A stretch of 64,000 nt of DNA from Streptomyces sp. 840.1 (GCF_003751445.1 NZ_RJUU01000001.1:2733001-2797000), one strand, 5' to 3'; positions 35,469 through 45,142 are shown, counted from the first letter of the stretch. Program-made: numbers and translations. The notes: generated by a model from the sequence alone, not told the origin.

Positions 35469-36707
35469 TCACCGCTGCCCGGCGAGCCGCTCCTGTTCGG
35501 CCACCCGCTCCAGGAACCCGGCCAGGGCCGTCTTCACGTCGGCGGCCGTCCACTCCAGCCCGGATTCGGTCACCGTGACCTCGGTGCAGGAGATCCCGGG
35601 CGGTCCGGCACCGGCCGGCGTCCACATGCGGAAGAGCGCCGTGCCCGTCTCCTCCGCCAGCCGCACCGACGCCTGGGTCAGGACCTCGGGCGCGTACGGC
35701 AGCCACACCTGGAACTGGTGGGTGTGCGGCGGCTGCGGATGCACCCGGAACCAGCCGGCGCCGGCCTCCGCGAGCCCCTCGGCCAGCGCCCCGGCCACCA
35801 GCCGCGCGTGCGCCACGTACGACGGCAGCTTCGGCAGTTCCCGCTCCAGGCCGCTCAGGGCGGAGAGCGCCGCCGGGAACTGCTGGAAGAGCTGGCCGCC
35901 GTACCGGTGGCGCCAGGCGCGGGCCTCCTCGATCAGCGAGGCGGAACCGGCGAGCGCGGCGCCCGATATCCCGCCGAGGGTCTTGTAGAAGGACACGTAC
36001 ACGCTGTCCGCGAGCGCGGTGATCTCCGGCAGCTCCCGGCCGAAGTGCGTCACGCACTCCCACAGCCGCGCCCCGTCGAAGTGGACCACCGCATCGCGCT
36101 CGCGCGCGGCCGCCACCACCGCCTCCAGCTCCTCCCAGGTGGGCAGGACGAAGCCCGCGTCGCGCAGCGGCAGCTCCAGCATCAGGGTGCCGAACGGCTC
36201 CTCGAAGTCACGGACCTCGTCCGCCGTGGGCAGCCGGGGCTCGGACGTCGGGTGGACGGTACGCAGCCCGCTCACCACCGACAGCGCGCCCCGCTCGTAC
36301 ATCTCGGGGTGGGCGAGCGGATGCAGCGCCACCGTCGGACTGCCGGTGCGCCCGGCCCAGGAGCGCAGCGCCGCCTGCTGCGCCATCGTCCCGGTCGGGA
36401 AGAACGCGACCGCCTCCTTGCCGAGCACCCCGGCGATCCGCTGCTCCAGCTCGGCGACCACGCCGCCGCCGTAGACGTCCGCGGGCTGCCCGAGGTCGGT
36501 GAGCCTGTCGGCGTCGGCGGTCAGCGCGGCCAGCTGCTCACCGAGCGAGCGGTCCATCGGGGCCCGCCACAGGGTCCGCTCGGCCTGCTGCCAGGCGGCG
36601 ATCCGGCGTCCGCGCGGGTAGTCGTCCGCGTCCCGCGCCCCGTCCGGGCCGGGGCCGGGCGTCTCGTCCGCCGCGTCGTCGCGGGCCTGCTCGTTCGTAT
36701 CTGCCAT
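35469..36707 (-). CDS. PLP-dependent threonine aldolase/beta-eliminating lyase-like protein
   Basis: Protein of 412 residues, fold type I. Motifs: DVYGGGVVAELEQRIAGVLGKEAVAFFPTGTMAQQAAL (N-terminal substrate/PLP region), VVHFDGARLWE with Asp211, and SFYKTLGGISGA with Schiff-base Lys242. Low-specificity L-threonine aldolases split threonine to glycine and acetaldehyde; the family also contains other C-C lyases, so the substrate is open. The first 45 residues are an acidic extension. ATG 36707. Divergent from the DUF2520-panC operon. Confidence 0.85.
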   Translation of the reverse strand: MADTNEQARDDAADETPGPGPDGARDADDYPRGRRIAAWQQAERTLWRAPMDRSLGEQLAALTADADRLTDLGQPADVYGGGVVAELEQRIAGVLGKEAVAFFPTGTMAQQAALRSWAGRTGSPTVALHPLAHPEMYERGALSVVSGLRTVHPTSEPRLPTADEVRDFEEPFGTLMLELPLRDAGFVLPTWEELEAVVAAARERDAVVHFDGARLWECVTHFGRELPEITALADSVYVSFYKTLGGISGAALAGSASLIEEARAWRHRYGGQLFQQFPAALSALSGLERELPKLPSYVAHARLVAGALAEGLAEAGAGWFRVHPQPPHTHQFQVWLPYAPEVLTQASVRLAEETGTALFRMWTPAGAGPPGISCTEVTVTESGLEWTAADVKTALAGFLERVAEQERLAGQR

Positions 36708-36900
36708 GGGACGATCATCACGCAGAACCGGACCCCCCTCCACGGGATATCCGAGCGCCTCTCCGGGGCCCGGCCGACACCTTCGGGGCACGGGGTTTCC
36801 CACAGCCTGTGGACAGCCGGGAGCCGGACGAAACGCTGGCGTAGCATGCAGAGAAATCGTCCGGTACCCCCCGCGGACTGGAACGGAAGGCCACTGCCGA
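36708..36900. promoter_or_regulatory. divergent promoter region before the pantothenate/NAD operon
   Basis: 193 bases between divergent genes. It contains the palindrome CCACAGCCTGTGG (36800-36812), flanked so as to give TTTCCCACA on plus and CTGTCCACA on minus. No clear -35/-10 pair was identified for either gene. Confidence 0.4.
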
Positions 36901-37878
36901 GTGAATGCAACAGCCCCCAAGGAACCCCTCGACGCGAGGGACCGCCCCGCCCGCCTCACCGTCGGCGTCGTCGGAGCCGGCCGGGTCGGCCCCGCGCTGG
37001 CCTCGGCCCTGCGGCTCGCGGGACACCGCCCGGTCGCCGTCTCGGGCGTCTCCGACGCCTCGGTGCGCCGCGCCGCCGCCCTGCTCCCCGACGTCCCCCT
37101 CGTGACGCCCGCCGAGGTCCTGGCGCGCGCCGAGCTCGTCCTGCTGACCGTCCCCGACGACGCGCTGCCCGGCCTCGTCGAGGGCCTGGCCGAGACCGGC
37201 GCGGTCCGGCCCGGACAGCTGATCGTGCACACCTCGGGCCGCTACGGCACCAAGGTGCTGGACCCCGCTCTGCGGGCCGGCGCCCTGCCGCTCGCCCTGC
37301 ACCCGGCGATGACGTTCACCGGCACCTCCGTGGACGTCCAGCGGCTGGCCGGCTGCTCCTTCGGCGTCACTGCCCCCGAACAGCTCAGGCTCGCGGCCGA
37401 GGCACTGGTCATCGAGATGGGCGGCGAACCCGAGTGGATCGCCGAGGAGTCCCGCCCGCTCTACCACGCGGCTCTCGCCCTCGGCGCGAACCACCTGGTC
37501 ACGCTCGTCGCCCAGTCGATGGAGCTGCTGCGCACGGCCGGGGTCGCCGCCCCCGACCGGATGCTCGGCCCGCTGCTCGGCGCCGCGCTCGACAACGCCC
37601 TGCGCTCCGGTGACGCCGCGCTGACCGGCCCGGTCGCCCGGGGCGACGCCGGCACCGTCGCCGCGCACATCGGTGAGCTGCGCGCCCACGCCCCGCAGGC
37701 GGTGGCCGGATACGTCGCGATGGCCCGCGCCACCGCCGACCGCGCCCTTGCCCACGGCATGCTCAAGCCGGCACTGGCCGAGGACCTCCTCGGCGTCCTG
37801 GCCGACGGCGGCCGCACCGACGGGGGCCGCACCGGCGGGGGCCGCACCGGCGGCACCGGACCGGAGGAGCCCCGATGA
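36901..37878 (+). CDS. Rossmann-fold DUF2520 oxidoreductase-like protein, panC-linked
   Basis: Protein of 325 residues. NAD(P)-binding GAGRVG in [19 protein letters not shown], then [15 protein letters not shown]; the C-terminal half is the helical DUF2520 domain ([26 protein letters not shown]). The arrangement is like ketopantoate reductases and 6-phosphogluconate dehydrogenases, and the gene overlaps panC (ATGA), so it may reduce ketopantoate in place of PanE. The C-terminus has a 15-base tandem repeat encoding GGRTG units. GTG 36901 with GGAAGG (36885-36890) 10 bases upstream. Confidence 0.85.
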   Translation: MNATAPKEPLDARDRPARLTVGVVGAGRVGPALASALRLAGHRPVAVSGVSDASVRRAAALLPDVPLVTPAEVLARAELVLLTVPDDALPGLVEGLAETGAVRPGQLIVHTSGRYGTKVLDPALRAGALPLALHPAMTFTGTSVDVQRLAGCSFGVTAPEQLRLAAEALVIEMGGEPEWIAEESRPLYHAALALGANHLVTLVAQSMELLRTAGVAAPDRMLGPLLGAALDNALRSGDAALTGPVARGDAGTVAAHIGELRAHAPQAVAGYVAMARATADRALAHGMLKPALAEDLLGVLADGGRTDGGRTGGGRTGGTGPEEPR

Positions 37879-38900
37879 CCGACCCCACCGCCACCCTCCT
37901 CGCCACCGCCGCCGAACTGGAGGCGTACGCCCCCGGAGCGCCGGGCGCGCCCCGGGCCGAGCGTGCCGTCGTGATGACGATGGGCGCCCTGCACGAGGGC
38001 CACGCCTCGCTGATCCGCGCCGCCCGCGCGCTCGTCGGCCCGGCCGGCCAGGTCGTCGTCACCGTGTTCGTCAACCCGCTCCAGTTCGGGGAGGCGGCCG
38101 ACCTCGACCGCTACCCCCGCACCCTCGACGCCGATCTCGCCCTCGCGGGCGCGGCCGGCGGCGACGCCGTCTTCGCCCCGTCCGCCGACGAGGTCTACCC
38201 GGGCGGGGAACCGCAGGTCCGGATCTCGGCCGGCCCGATGGGCGAGCGCCTCGAAGGAGCCTCGCGCCCCGGGCACTTCGACGGGATGCTCACCGTCGTC
38301 GCCAAGCTGCTCCACCTCACCCGCCCGGACCTCGCGTTCTTCGGGCAGAAGGACGCCCAGCAACTGGCCCTGATCCGCCGCATGGTGCGCGATCTGAACT
38401 TCCCCGTGGAGATCGTGGGGGTCGAGACGGCCCGCGACGCCGACGGCCTCGCGCTCTCCAGCCGCAACCGCTTCCTCGACGCGCACGAGCGGCACACCGC
38501 CCTCGCCCTGTCCCGGGCCCTGTTCGCCGCCCGCGACCGGCTCGCCGCCCAGCAGGCGCTGCACGCCCGCGCGCTGGCCGGCGGCTCCAACGAGGACCGG
38601 GCCGCCGGGCTCAACCGGCTCGGCGAGGCCCGGCTGGCCGCCGACGCGCAGGCGGTCGCCCGCGCCAGGCCGGACGGCGGACCCGCCGCGGTGCGCGCCG
38701 CCGCCCGCTCGGTCCTGGACGACGCGGCGGCCGGACAGCCCCCGCTCGCGCTGGACTACGTGGCGCTGGTGGACCCGGCCGACTTCACCGAGATCCCCGA
38801 CGACCACACGGCGGGCGACGCGGTACTCGCCGTCGCCGCCCGGGTCGGCACCACCCGCCTCATCGACAACATCCCGCTGACCTTCGGAGCCACCACGTGA
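37875..38900 (+). CDS. panC: pantothenate synthetase
   Basis: Protein of 341 residues, longer than the usual 280-310. Condenses pantoate and beta-alanine with ATP. Nucleotidyltransferase motif [15 protein letters not shown], then [25 protein letters not shown] and [11 protein letters not shown]. An alanine-rich insertion near residues 240-280 accounts for the extra length. ATG overlaps the previous stop, and its own stop overlaps the nadB start (GTGA 38897-38900). Confidence 0.95.
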   Translation: MTDPTATLLATAAELEAYAPGAPGAPRAERAVVMTMGALHEGHASLIRAARALVGPAGQVVVTVFVNPLQFGEAADLDRYPRTLDADLALAGAAGGDAVFAPSADEVYPGGEPQVRISAGPMGERLEGASRPGHFDGMLTVVAKLLHLTRPDLAFFGQKDAQQLALIRRMVRDLNFPVEIVGVETARDADGLALSSRNRFLDAHERHTALALSRALFAARDRLAAQQALHARALAGGSNEDRAAGLNRLGEARLAADAQAVARARPDGGPAAVRAAARSVLDDAAAGQPPLALDYVALVDPADFTEIPDDHTAGDAVLAVAARVGTTRLIDNIPLTFGATT

Positions 38901-40732
38901 CCGGAATACGGCTGCCCGCCCCCGCCCCTGGCTGGTCCATCGACGCCGATGTCGTGGTGGTCGGCTCCGGCGTGGCCGGGCTCACCACCGCCCTGCGCTG
39001 CGCCGCCGCCGGCCTCGCCACCGTCGTCGTCACCAAGGCCCGGCTCGACGACGGCTCGACCCGCTGGGCCCAGGGCGGCATCGCGGCGGCCCTCGGCGAG
39101 GGCGACACCCCCGAGCAGCACCTGGACGACACCCTGGTCGCGGGCGCCGGCCTGTGCGACGAGGACGCGGTACGCACCCTGGTGACCGAGGGCCCCGGCG
39201 CGGTGCGGCGGCTGATCGGCACCGGCGCCCACTTCGACACCACGGCCGAGGGCGCCATCGCGCTGACCCGCGAGGGCGGCCACCACCGCCGCCGCATCGC
39301 CCATGCGGGCGGCGACGCGACCGGCGCGGAGATCTCCCGCACCCTGGTCGAGGCGGTCCGCGAGGCCGCCCTGCACACCGTCGAGAACGCCCTCGTGCTC
39401 GACCTCCTCACCGATGCCGAAGGCCGCACGGCGGGCGTCACCCTGCATGTCATGGGCGAGGGCCAGCACGACGGCGTCGGCGCGGTCCACGCCCCCGCGG
39501 TGGTCCTCGCCACCGGGGGCATGGGCCAGGTCTTCTCCGCCACCACCAACCCCTCGGTCTCCACGGGTGACGGCGTGGCGCTCGCGCTGCGGGCGGGCGC
39601 GGAGGTCTCGGACCTCGAATTCGTCCAGTTCCACCCCACCGTGCTCTTCCTCGGCACCGGCGCCGAGGGCCAGCAGCCCCTGGTGTCGGAGGCGGTACGG
39701 GGCGAGGGCGCCCATCTCGTCGACGCCTCCGGCACGCGCTTCATGCTCGGGCAGCACGAGATGGCCGAGCTCGCCCCGCGCGACATCGTCGCCAAGGCGA
39801 TCACCCGCCAGATGCAGCTGCACGGCACCGAGCACATGTACCTCGACGCCCGGCACTTCGGCGCCGAGATGTGGGAGCAGCGCTTCCCCACCATCCTGGC
39901 GGCCTGCCGGGCCAACGGCATCGACCCGGTCCAGGAGCCGATCCCGGTCGCCCCGGCCGCGCACTACGCCTCCGGCGGCATCCGCACCGACCTGAGCGGC
40001 CGTACGACGGTGCCCGGCCTGTACGCCTGCGGCGAGGTCGCCTGCACCGGGGTGCACGGCGCCAACCGGCTGGCCTCCAACTCGCTCCTCGAAGGCCTCG
40101 TGTTCGCCGAGCGCATCGCGGCGGACATCGTCGGGGACGGCCCCCGCGCGGGCGACGGGAGTGCCGCCGCGCCCCCGGTGAGCTCGCCGCCGCTCGACGC
40201 GGAGACCGTCGCCGCGCACTCGGCCTCCTCGCCGCTGCTCGACCCGGAGGCGCGGGGCACGATCCAGCGCATCATGACCCGCGGAGCCGGAGTGCTGCGT
40301 TCCGCCGGCACCCTCGCCACCGCCGCCGACGAGCTGGAGGACCTGCACCGCAGCGCTGTCCTGAAGGCCGGCGCGGCCGAGCCGAAGCTCGCGGTGCCCG
40401 GCGTCGAGGCCTGGGAGGTCACCAACCTGCTCCTGGTCTCCCGCGTCCTGGTCGCCGCCGCCCGGCAGCGCGAGGAGACCCGGGGCTGCCACTGGCGCGA
40501 GGACCGGCCCGAGCGCGACGACGAGAACTGGCGCCGCCACCTCGTCGTCCGGCTCGCCCCCGGCCGGCAGCCGGCGCCGCGTGCGGGGACGGCCGCCCCG
40601 TCGCGCCCCCTGCCCCCCGCGGCGCTGGTCCTCCGTCGGACGGATACCGAGGCGTTCGGCCCCGTACGCGCGTCCGGGGCAGCAGACTGCGCAGCAGCAA
40701 GCCCCACCCACCCCACTCCCGAGGAGCCGTAA
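38897..40732 (+). CDS. nadB: L-aspartate oxidase
   Basis: Protein of 611 residues. FAD enzyme oxidising L-aspartate to iminoaspartate for quinolinate synthesis. FAD-binding [21 protein letters not shown] at the N-terminus; [30 protein letters not shown] and [22 protein letters not shown] are conserved. The last 60 residues are low complexity and beyond the usual end. GTG 38897 overlaps the panC stop. Its partner quinolinate synthase (nadA) is not in the window. Confidence 0.95.
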   Translation: MTGIRLPAPAPGWSIDADVVVVGSGVAGLTTALRCAAAGLATVVVTKARLDDGSTRWAQGGIAAALGEGDTPEQHLDDTLVAGAGLCDEDAVRTLVTEGPGAVRRLIGTGAHFDTTAEGAIALTREGGHHRRRIAHAGGDATGAEISRTLVEAVREAALHTVENALVLDLLTDAEGRTAGVTLHVMGEGQHDGVGAVHAPAVVLATGGMGQVFSATTNPSVSTGDGVALALRAGAEVSDLEFVQFHPTVLFLGTGAEGQQPLVSEAVRGEGAHLVDASGTRFMLGQHEMAELAPRDIVAKAITRQMQLHGTEHMYLDARHFGAEMWEQRFPTILAACRANGIDPVQEPIPVAPAAHYASGGIRTDLSGRTTVPGLYACGEVACTGVHGANRLASNSLLEGLVFAERIAADIVGDGPRAGDGSAAAPPVSSPPLDAETVAAHSASSPLLDPEARGTIQRIMTRGAGVLRSAGTLATAADELEDLHRSAVLKAGAAEPKLAVPGVEAWEVTNLLLVSRVLVAAARQREETRGCHWREDRPERDDENWRRHLVVRLAPGRQPAPRAGTAAPSRPLPPAALVLRRTDTEAFGPVRASGAADCAAASPTHPTPEEP

Positions 40733-40734
40733 CC

Positions 40735-41778
40735 GTGAGCACGCCCGAAGAGAATCCGCGCCCCACACCCGTGGACGTACCGCTGATCCAGATCGGCGCG
40801 CCCGCACCTGCCGCCGGCGGCTGCGGCGACGGCTGCGGCTGCGGCGGGGAGGACGGTTACGACCCGGACGGCCTGGAGTGCGGCCTCGACCCGTCGCTCG
40901 CCCAGATCCTCGCGGACGCCGGTCTGGACCCGGTCCAGGTCGAGGACGTCGCGCACGTCGCCATCGCGGAGGACCTCGACGGCGGGGTGGACGTCACGAC
41001 GGTGGCCACCGTTCCCGCGGACGCCGTGGCCACCGGTGACTTCACCGCGCGCGAGGCGGGCGTGGTGTCCGGTCTGCACGTGGCCGAGGCCGTCCTGTCG
41101 ATCGTCTGCACCTCCGCGTTCGAGGTCGAGCGGCACGTGCTGGACGGCGACCGCGTCGTCCCCGGCCAGAAGCTGCTGACCGTCACCACCCGCACCCGTG
41201 ACCTGCTCACCGGCGAACGCGGCGCGCTCAACCTGCTCTGCCGGCTCTCCGGCATCGCCACCGCCACCCGCGCCTGGGCCGACGTCCTGGAAGGCACGAA
41301 GGCCAAGGTCCGCGACACCCGCAAGACGACGCCCGGCCTGCGCGCCCTGGAGAAGTACGCGGTGCGCTGCGGCGGCGGGGTCAACCACCGCATGTCGCTG
41401 TCCGACGCCGCGCTCGTCAAGGACAACCACGTCATCGCGGCGGGCGGGGTGGCCGAGGCCTTCAAGCGGGTCAGGGACGAGTTCCCGGACCTTGCGATCG
41501 AGGTCGAGGTCGACACGATGCAGCAGGTCACCGAGGTGCTGGAGGCGGGCGCCGATCTGATCCTGCTGGACAACTTCACCCCCTCGCAGACGGCCGAGGC
41601 CGTCGCGTTGGTGGGCGGCCGCGCGGTCCTGGAGTCCTCCGGCCGGCTGACGCTGGACTCCGCCCGCGCCTACGCCGAGGCCGGGGTGGACTACCTGGCC
41701 GTCGGCGCGCTCACCCACTCCTCGCCGATCCTCGACATCGGCCTGGACTTCCGCGACACCGACGGGGCCGGCGCCTGA
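40735..41778 (+). CDS. nadC: nicotinate-nucleotide pyrophosphorylase with Cys-rich N-terminal extension
   Basis: Protein of 347 residues against about 285 in most species. Converts quinolinate and PRPP to nicotinate mononucleotide. Core motifs: EDLDGGVDVTTVA, RDTRKTTPGLRALEKYAVRCGGGVNHR, LVKDNHV, EVEVDTMQQV and ESSGRLTLDSARAYAEAGVDYLAVG. The first 55 residues are an extension containing GGCGDGCGCGGED, four cysteines in nine residues, which could bind a metal. GTG 40735 with GAGGAG (40721-40726). The stop overlaps the coaX ATG. Confidence 0.94.
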   Translation: MSTPEENPRPTPVDVPLIQIGAPAPAAGGCGDGCGCGGEDGYDPDGLECGLDPSLAQILADAGLDPVQVEDVAHVAIAEDLDGGVDVTTVATVPADAVATGDFTAREAGVVSGLHVAEAVLSIVCTSAFEVERHVLDGDRVVPGQKLLTVTTRTRDLLTGERGALNLLCRLSGIATATRAWADVLEGTKAKVRDTRKTTPGLRALEKYAVRCGGGVNHRMSLSDAALVKDNHVIAAGGVAEAFKRVRDEFPDLAIEVEVDTMQQVTEVLEAGADLILLDNFTPSQTAEAVALVGGRAVLESSGRLTLDSARAYAEAGVDYLAVGALTHSSPILDIGLDFRDTDGAGA

Positions 41779-42575
41779 TGCTGCTCACCATCGACGTCGG
41801 AAACACCCACACCGTCCTCGGCCTGTTCGACGGCGAGGAGATCGTCGAGCACTGGCGGATCTCCACGGACGCCCGCCGCACGGCGGACGAACTGGCGGTC
41901 CTGCTGCAGGGCCTGATGGGCATGCACCCGCTGCTGGGCATGGAGCTGGGTGACGGGATCGAGGGCATCGCGATCTGCTCCACCGTCCCGGCCGTCCTGC
42001 ACGAGCTGCGCGAGGTGACCCGCCGCTACTACGGCGACGTCCCCGCCGTCCTCGTCGAGCCCGGCATCAAGACCGGCGTGCCGATCCTGATGGACAACCC
42101 GAAGGAGGTCGGCGCGGACCGCATCATCAACGCGGTCGCCGCCGTCGACCTGTACGGCGGCCCGGCGATCGTCGTCGACTTCGGCACGGCCACCACTTTC
42201 GACGCGGTCTCGGCTCGGGGCGAGTACACCGGCGGCGTCATCGCGCCCGGCATCGAGATCTCGGTCGAGGCGCTCGGCGTCAAGGGTGCCCAGCTCCGCA
42301 AGATCGAGCTGGCCAGGCCGCGCAGCGTGATCGGCAAGAACACCGTCGAGGCCATGCAGGCGGGCATCATCTACGGCTTCGCCGGCCAGGTCGACGGGGT
42401 CGTCGGCCGGATGAAGAAGGAACTGGCGGCCGACCCCGACGACGTCACCGTCATCGCGACGGGCGGCCTTGCTCCGATGGTGCTGGGCGAGTCCTCGGTC
42501 ATCGACGAGCACGAGCCCTGGCTCACCCTCATCGGCCTGCGCCTGGTGTACGAGCGCAACGTGTCGCGCCTCTAG
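41778..42575 (+). CDS. coaX: type III pantothenate kinase
   Basis: Protein of 265 residues. Phosphorylates pantothenate, the first step to CoA. Acetate-kinase-fold motifs: LLTIDVGNTHTVLGLF, KEVGADRIINAVAA, IVVDFGTATTFDAVS and GGVIAPGIEIS. ATG 41778 overlaps the nadC stop (TGATG). Last gene of the DUF2520-panC-nadB-nadC-coaX operon, which joins pantothenate and NAD synthesis; a hairpin at 42604-42629 follows. Confidence 0.95.
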   Translation: MLLTIDVGNTHTVLGLFDGEEIVEHWRISTDARRTADELAVLLQGLMGMHPLLGMELGDGIEGIAICSTVPAVLHELREVTRRYYGDVPAVLVEPGIKTGVPILMDNPKEVGADRIINAVAAVDLYGGPAIVVDFGTATTFDAVSARGEYTGGVIAPGIEISVEALGVKGAQLRKIELARPRSVIGKNTVEAMQAGIIYGFAGQVDGVVGRMKKELAADPDDVTVIATGGLAPMVLGESSVIDEHEPWLTLIGLRLVYERNVSRL

Positions 42576-42603
42576 GGAGTCCGCTGTGACCGGCGGGTTC
42601 CCC

Positions 42604-42629
42604 GCGCGGCGGCTCTCCGGCCGCCGCGC
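42604..42629 (+). terminator. candidate terminator after coaX
   Basis: GCGCGGCGG (42604-42612) pairs with CCGCCGCGC (42621-42629) around an 8-base loop, 29 bases beyond the coaX stop codon. Confidence 0.65.
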
Positions 42630-42682
42630 CGCCCCACGGCCAGTTAAACGGATTTTGTCCATTTAGCACGTATTGTCGCGTC

Positions 42683-43288
42683 ATGCCCACGCCCTACGGA
42701 TCACGCGGCGGTATGGCGTTCAGCGCGGACGAGCTGCGAGTGCTCCGACGTGCCCTCGCCATCGCCCTCCACCCCGCGCCCCTGCCCGACGAGGATGTCC
42801 AGGACTGCCTGCGGCTAGCGGGCTCCGTGGACGAGACGGTGAGCGAGGCGGGACGGCTCCGCGCCTTCCTCCTCGCCGACCTCGCCCGCTACCGAAACGC
42901 ACTCCCCGGCTCCCTCAGCGGCTATCTGGAGCTCCTCCAGGACGCCCTGGCCGCCGGGTACGACCCCCGCCCCGAGGATCTGGCCGCGCTGCGCGCCCTG
43001 CGCGGCGGGCCGGTCGCCGCGGCGCTCCTGGAGCGCTGCCAGGTGCTCGCGGAACGGTCGGTGCGGGCCCGGCTCTCCGGACGCGCCGTGTCCGCTGCGG
43101 CCCCCGCGCCCCGCAGTCGGCTGCTCGCGCTGCCCGGTGGCCGCGCGGCCGAGCCGGACAAGCCGAAGGTCCCGGCGGCCCCGGCCCGCCCGGCGGCGCC
43201 GTCCGACCGCCCGGCGCCGAAGCCCTCGGAGGTCTTCCCGCCGCGCCGCCGCCCGGTGCCGCCGCCGCAGCAGCGCGCCGCGGGGTAG
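42683..43288 (+). CDS. conserved hypothetical protein
   Basis: Protein of 201 residues. The N-terminal 130 residues are helical (FSADELRVLRRALAIALHP, LRAFLLADLARYRNALPGSLSGYLELL), and the last 65 are Ala/Pro/Arg-rich and probably disordered. No family with known function recognised. No signal or membrane segment. Clearly leaderless in layout: TATTGT (42671-42676) ends 6 bases before ATG 42683. A short membrane-protein gene follows. Confidence 0.75.
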   Translation: MPTPYGSRGGMAFSADELRVLRRALAIALHPAPLPDEDVQDCLRLAGSVDETVSEAGRLRAFLLADLARYRNALPGSLSGYLELLQDALAAGYDPRPEDLAALRALRGGPVAAALLERCQVLAERSVRARLSGRAVSAAAPAPRSRLLALPGGRAAEPDKPKVPAAPARPAAPSDRPAPKPSEVFPPRRRPVPPPQQRAAG

Positions 43289-43331
43289 GGGGCGCGCGGA
43301 ACTCCGTACCCGGCTCGCTAGTCTGGATGCC

Positions 43332-43511
43332 ATGGACTACGTATCCGCGCTCGTGCCCCCCGTGGTGATGGCAGCCTTCTTCATCGGCCTGGTCGTGACG
43401 ATCGTCAAGAGCCAGGGCGGCCCCAACAAGGCCAAGGAGGACGCGGCCGTGGACGCGGCGATCAGCCGCGCCGAGTCGGCCCACCAGGCCCCGCGGACCG
43501 AAGCGGTCTGA
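43332..43511 (+). CDS. small single-pass membrane protein
   Basis: Protein of 59 residues: one membrane segment (about 6-25, ALVPPVVMAAFFIGLVVTIV) and a charged cytoplasmic tail. Function unknown. Codon use is typical of real genes here. TAGTCT (43319-43324) ends 7 bases before ATG 43332 and no Shine-Dalgarno is present, the leaderless pattern. The terminator at 43551 follows. Confidence 0.75.
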   Translation: MDYVSALVPPVVMAAFFIGLVVTIVKSQGGPNKAKEDAAVDAAISRAESAHQAPRTEAV

Positions 43512-43550
43512 CTCCGGCAGGTCCGCGCGCATTGCGCGCAGCACCGTACG

Positions 43551-43590
43551 AAGGGCGTACGGCTCCCAGAGAGCCGTGCGCCCTTTTGTT
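43551..43590 (+). terminator. terminator with T-rich tail
   Basis: AAGGGCGTACGGCTC (43551-43565) pairs with GAGCCGTGCGCCCTT (43571-43585) with one G-U position and a 5-base loop. It is followed by TTGTT, one of the few T-rich tails in the window. Confidence 0.85.
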
Positions 43591-43636
43591 GTGTGAATAA
43601 CCGCCCATTCCAGACATTTGGCACTAGGGTGACGCT

Positions 43637-44095
43637 GTGCCCCGTCAATTGGGAGAGCTGGAAGACGCCGTGATGACCCGGGTCTGGCAATGGAACCGTC
43701 CGGTAACCGTGCGGGAAGTCCTTGAGGACCTCTCGCAGGAACGGTCCATCGCCTACACCACCGTCATGACGGTAATGGACAATCTCCATCAGAAGGGCTG
43801 GGTGCGCCGGGAAGTGGACGGCCGCGCATATCGATATACGGCGGTCTCCACACGCGCCGCGTACTCGGCCGCACTGATGAACGAAGCCTGGTCGACGAGT
43901 GACAACCCGGCCGCCGCGCTGGTGGCGTTCTTCGGCATGATGTCGGCCGAGCAGCGCGAGGCTCTCCGGGACGCGATGCGGATGGTTGTGCCCGCCCTTC
44001 CCGAGGACGCCGCACAGCCGGGCGGTGAAGCGGACGGAGAAGACGCCGGAGCGGACCGAGAAGCCGATGGGGCGGAGCCGGACCCCGGGCGATAG
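43637..44095 (+). CDS. BlaI/MecI-type transcriptional repressor
   Basis: Protein of 152 residues. Winged helix PRQLGELEDAVMTRVWQWNRPVTVREVLEDL and TVMTVMDNLHQKGWVRREVDGRAYRYTA are classic Penicillinase_R features; helices for dimerisation follow, then an acidic tail. BlaI repressors are often removed by a BlaR/MecR-type M56 protease, but none is adjacent. Leaderless pattern: TAGGGT (43625-43630), 6 bases, GTG 43637. Followed after 9 bases by the acetyltransferase gene. Confidence 0.9.
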   Translation: MPRQLGELEDAVMTRVWQWNRPVTVREVLEDLSQERSIAYTTVMTVMDNLHQKGWVRREVDGRAYRYTAVSTRAAYSAALMNEAWSTSDNPAAALVAFFGMMSAEQREALRDAMRMVVPALPEDAAQPGGEADGEDAGADREADGAEPDPGR

Positions 44096-44104
44096 CGTCT
44101 GGGT

Positions 44105-44662
44105 ATGTCCTCAGAGCTTCCGCAAACCGATTTCCGGACCGAACCGTCGGTTATAAACGTACCCATCACCGTCCGGCGTGCGAGGACGAGCGATGTGGCC
44201 GCCGTCCGGGGTCTCCTCGACGGCTACGTGCGTGAAGGCATCCTGCTCGACAAAGCGACGGTCACTCTTTACGAGGACATCCAGGAGTTCTGGATCGCGG
44301 AACGCGACGAGGACGCCCAGGTCATCGGCTGCGGCGCACTGCATGTCATGTGGGAAGACCTTGCCGAAGTGCGTACTCTCGCGGTCGATCACAGCGTCAA
44401 GGGCGCCGGAGTCGGGCACCAAGTGCTGGACAAGTTGTTGCAGACCGCCCGCTGGCTGGGCGTGCGACGGGTTTTCTGTCTCACCTTCGAAGTCGACTTC
44501 TTCGCGAAGCACGGCTTCGTGGAGATCGGAGAGACTCCGGTCGACGGAGATGTCTACAGCGAGCTGCTGCGTTCCTATGACGAGGGAGTCGCGGAGTTCC
44601 TGGGCCTCGAACGAGTGAAGCCGAACACCTTGGGTAACAGCCGGATGCTTCTGCACCTGTGA
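44105..44662 (+). CDS. amino-acid N-acetyltransferase (short ArgA-type GNAT)
   Basis: Protein of 185 residues. Single GNAT domain: ITVRRARTSDVAAVRGLLDGYV, VIGCGALHVMWEDLAEVRTLAVD, then the acetyl-CoA loop KGAGVGHQVLDKLL and FCLTFEVDFFAKHGFVEI. This matches the short actinobacterial N-acetylglutamate synthases (like mycobacterial ArgA) that start arginine synthesis without a kinase-like domain. Leaderless pattern: TAGCGT (44093-44098), 6 bases, ATG 44105, inside the end of the BlaI gene. Confidence 0.88.
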   Translation: MSSELPQTDFRTEPSVINVPITVRRARTSDVAAVRGLLDGYVREGILLDKATVTLYEDIQEFWIAERDEDAQVIGCGALHVMWEDLAEVRTLAVDHSVKGAGVGHQVLDKLLQTARWLGVRRVFCLTFEVDFFAKHGFVEIGETPVDGDVYSELLRSYDEGVAEFLGLERVKPNTLGNSRMLLHL

Positions 44663-44806
44663 CCGTCGGAAGAAGACCGAGCTCTATGTCCGAATCGCGC
44701 ACGTTTCCCGTCTTCTTGCGCTCCTGAACCTCTCCCGAGGGTTTGTGTTTTCCGGGGAAAAGCGGTTTCCTTTCCGCGTACTCCATTTTCGATGAAAGGA
44801 AATCCG

Positions 44807-45142
44807 GTGGCACAGAAGGTTCAGGTCCTTCTTGTTGACGACCTCGACGGCGGCGAGGCGGACGAGACCGTCACGTTCGCGCTGGATGGCAAGACGTACG
44901 AGATCGACCTCACCACGAGCAACGCGGACAAGCTGCGTACGCTGCTCGAGCCTTACGCCAAGGGCGGCCGCCGCACCGGTGGCCGTGCCGCTTCCGGGCG
45001 TGGCAAGGGCCGCGCGGTTCCCGGTGGCAACAAGGACACCGCCGAGATCCGTAAGTGGGCGCGCGAGAACGGCCACAACGTGAATGACCGCGGCCGTGTT
45101 CCCGCAGACATCCGTGAGGCTTACGAGAAGGCCAACGGCTGA
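44807..45142 (+). CDS. lsr2: Lsr2 nucleoid-associated xenogeneic silencer
   Basis: Protein of 111 residues. The N-terminal oligomerisation domain reads AQKVQVLLVDDLDGGEADET ... DGKTYEIDLTT, a basic Gly/Arg linker follows, and the C-terminal DNA-binding domain IRKWARENGHNVNDRGRVPADIREAYEKA has the AT-hook-like RGR. Lsr2 binds AT-rich, often acquired, DNA and silences it. GTG 44807 (MAQKVQ) is set by GAAAGGAAA (44795-44803). Its 3' end overlaps a convergent gene by 22 bases. Confidence 0.95.
   Translation: MAQKVQVLLVDDLDGGEADETVTFALDGKTYEIDLTTSNADKLRTLLEPYAKGGRRTGGRAASGRGKGRAVPGGNKDTAEIRKWARENGHNVNDRGRVPADIREAYEKANG

Noticed and set aside
37673..38896. In-frame upstream extension of nadB through panC
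   Set aside because: That part lies out of frame over DUF2520 and panC, and the FAD-binding motif follows the GTG at 38897 as expected.
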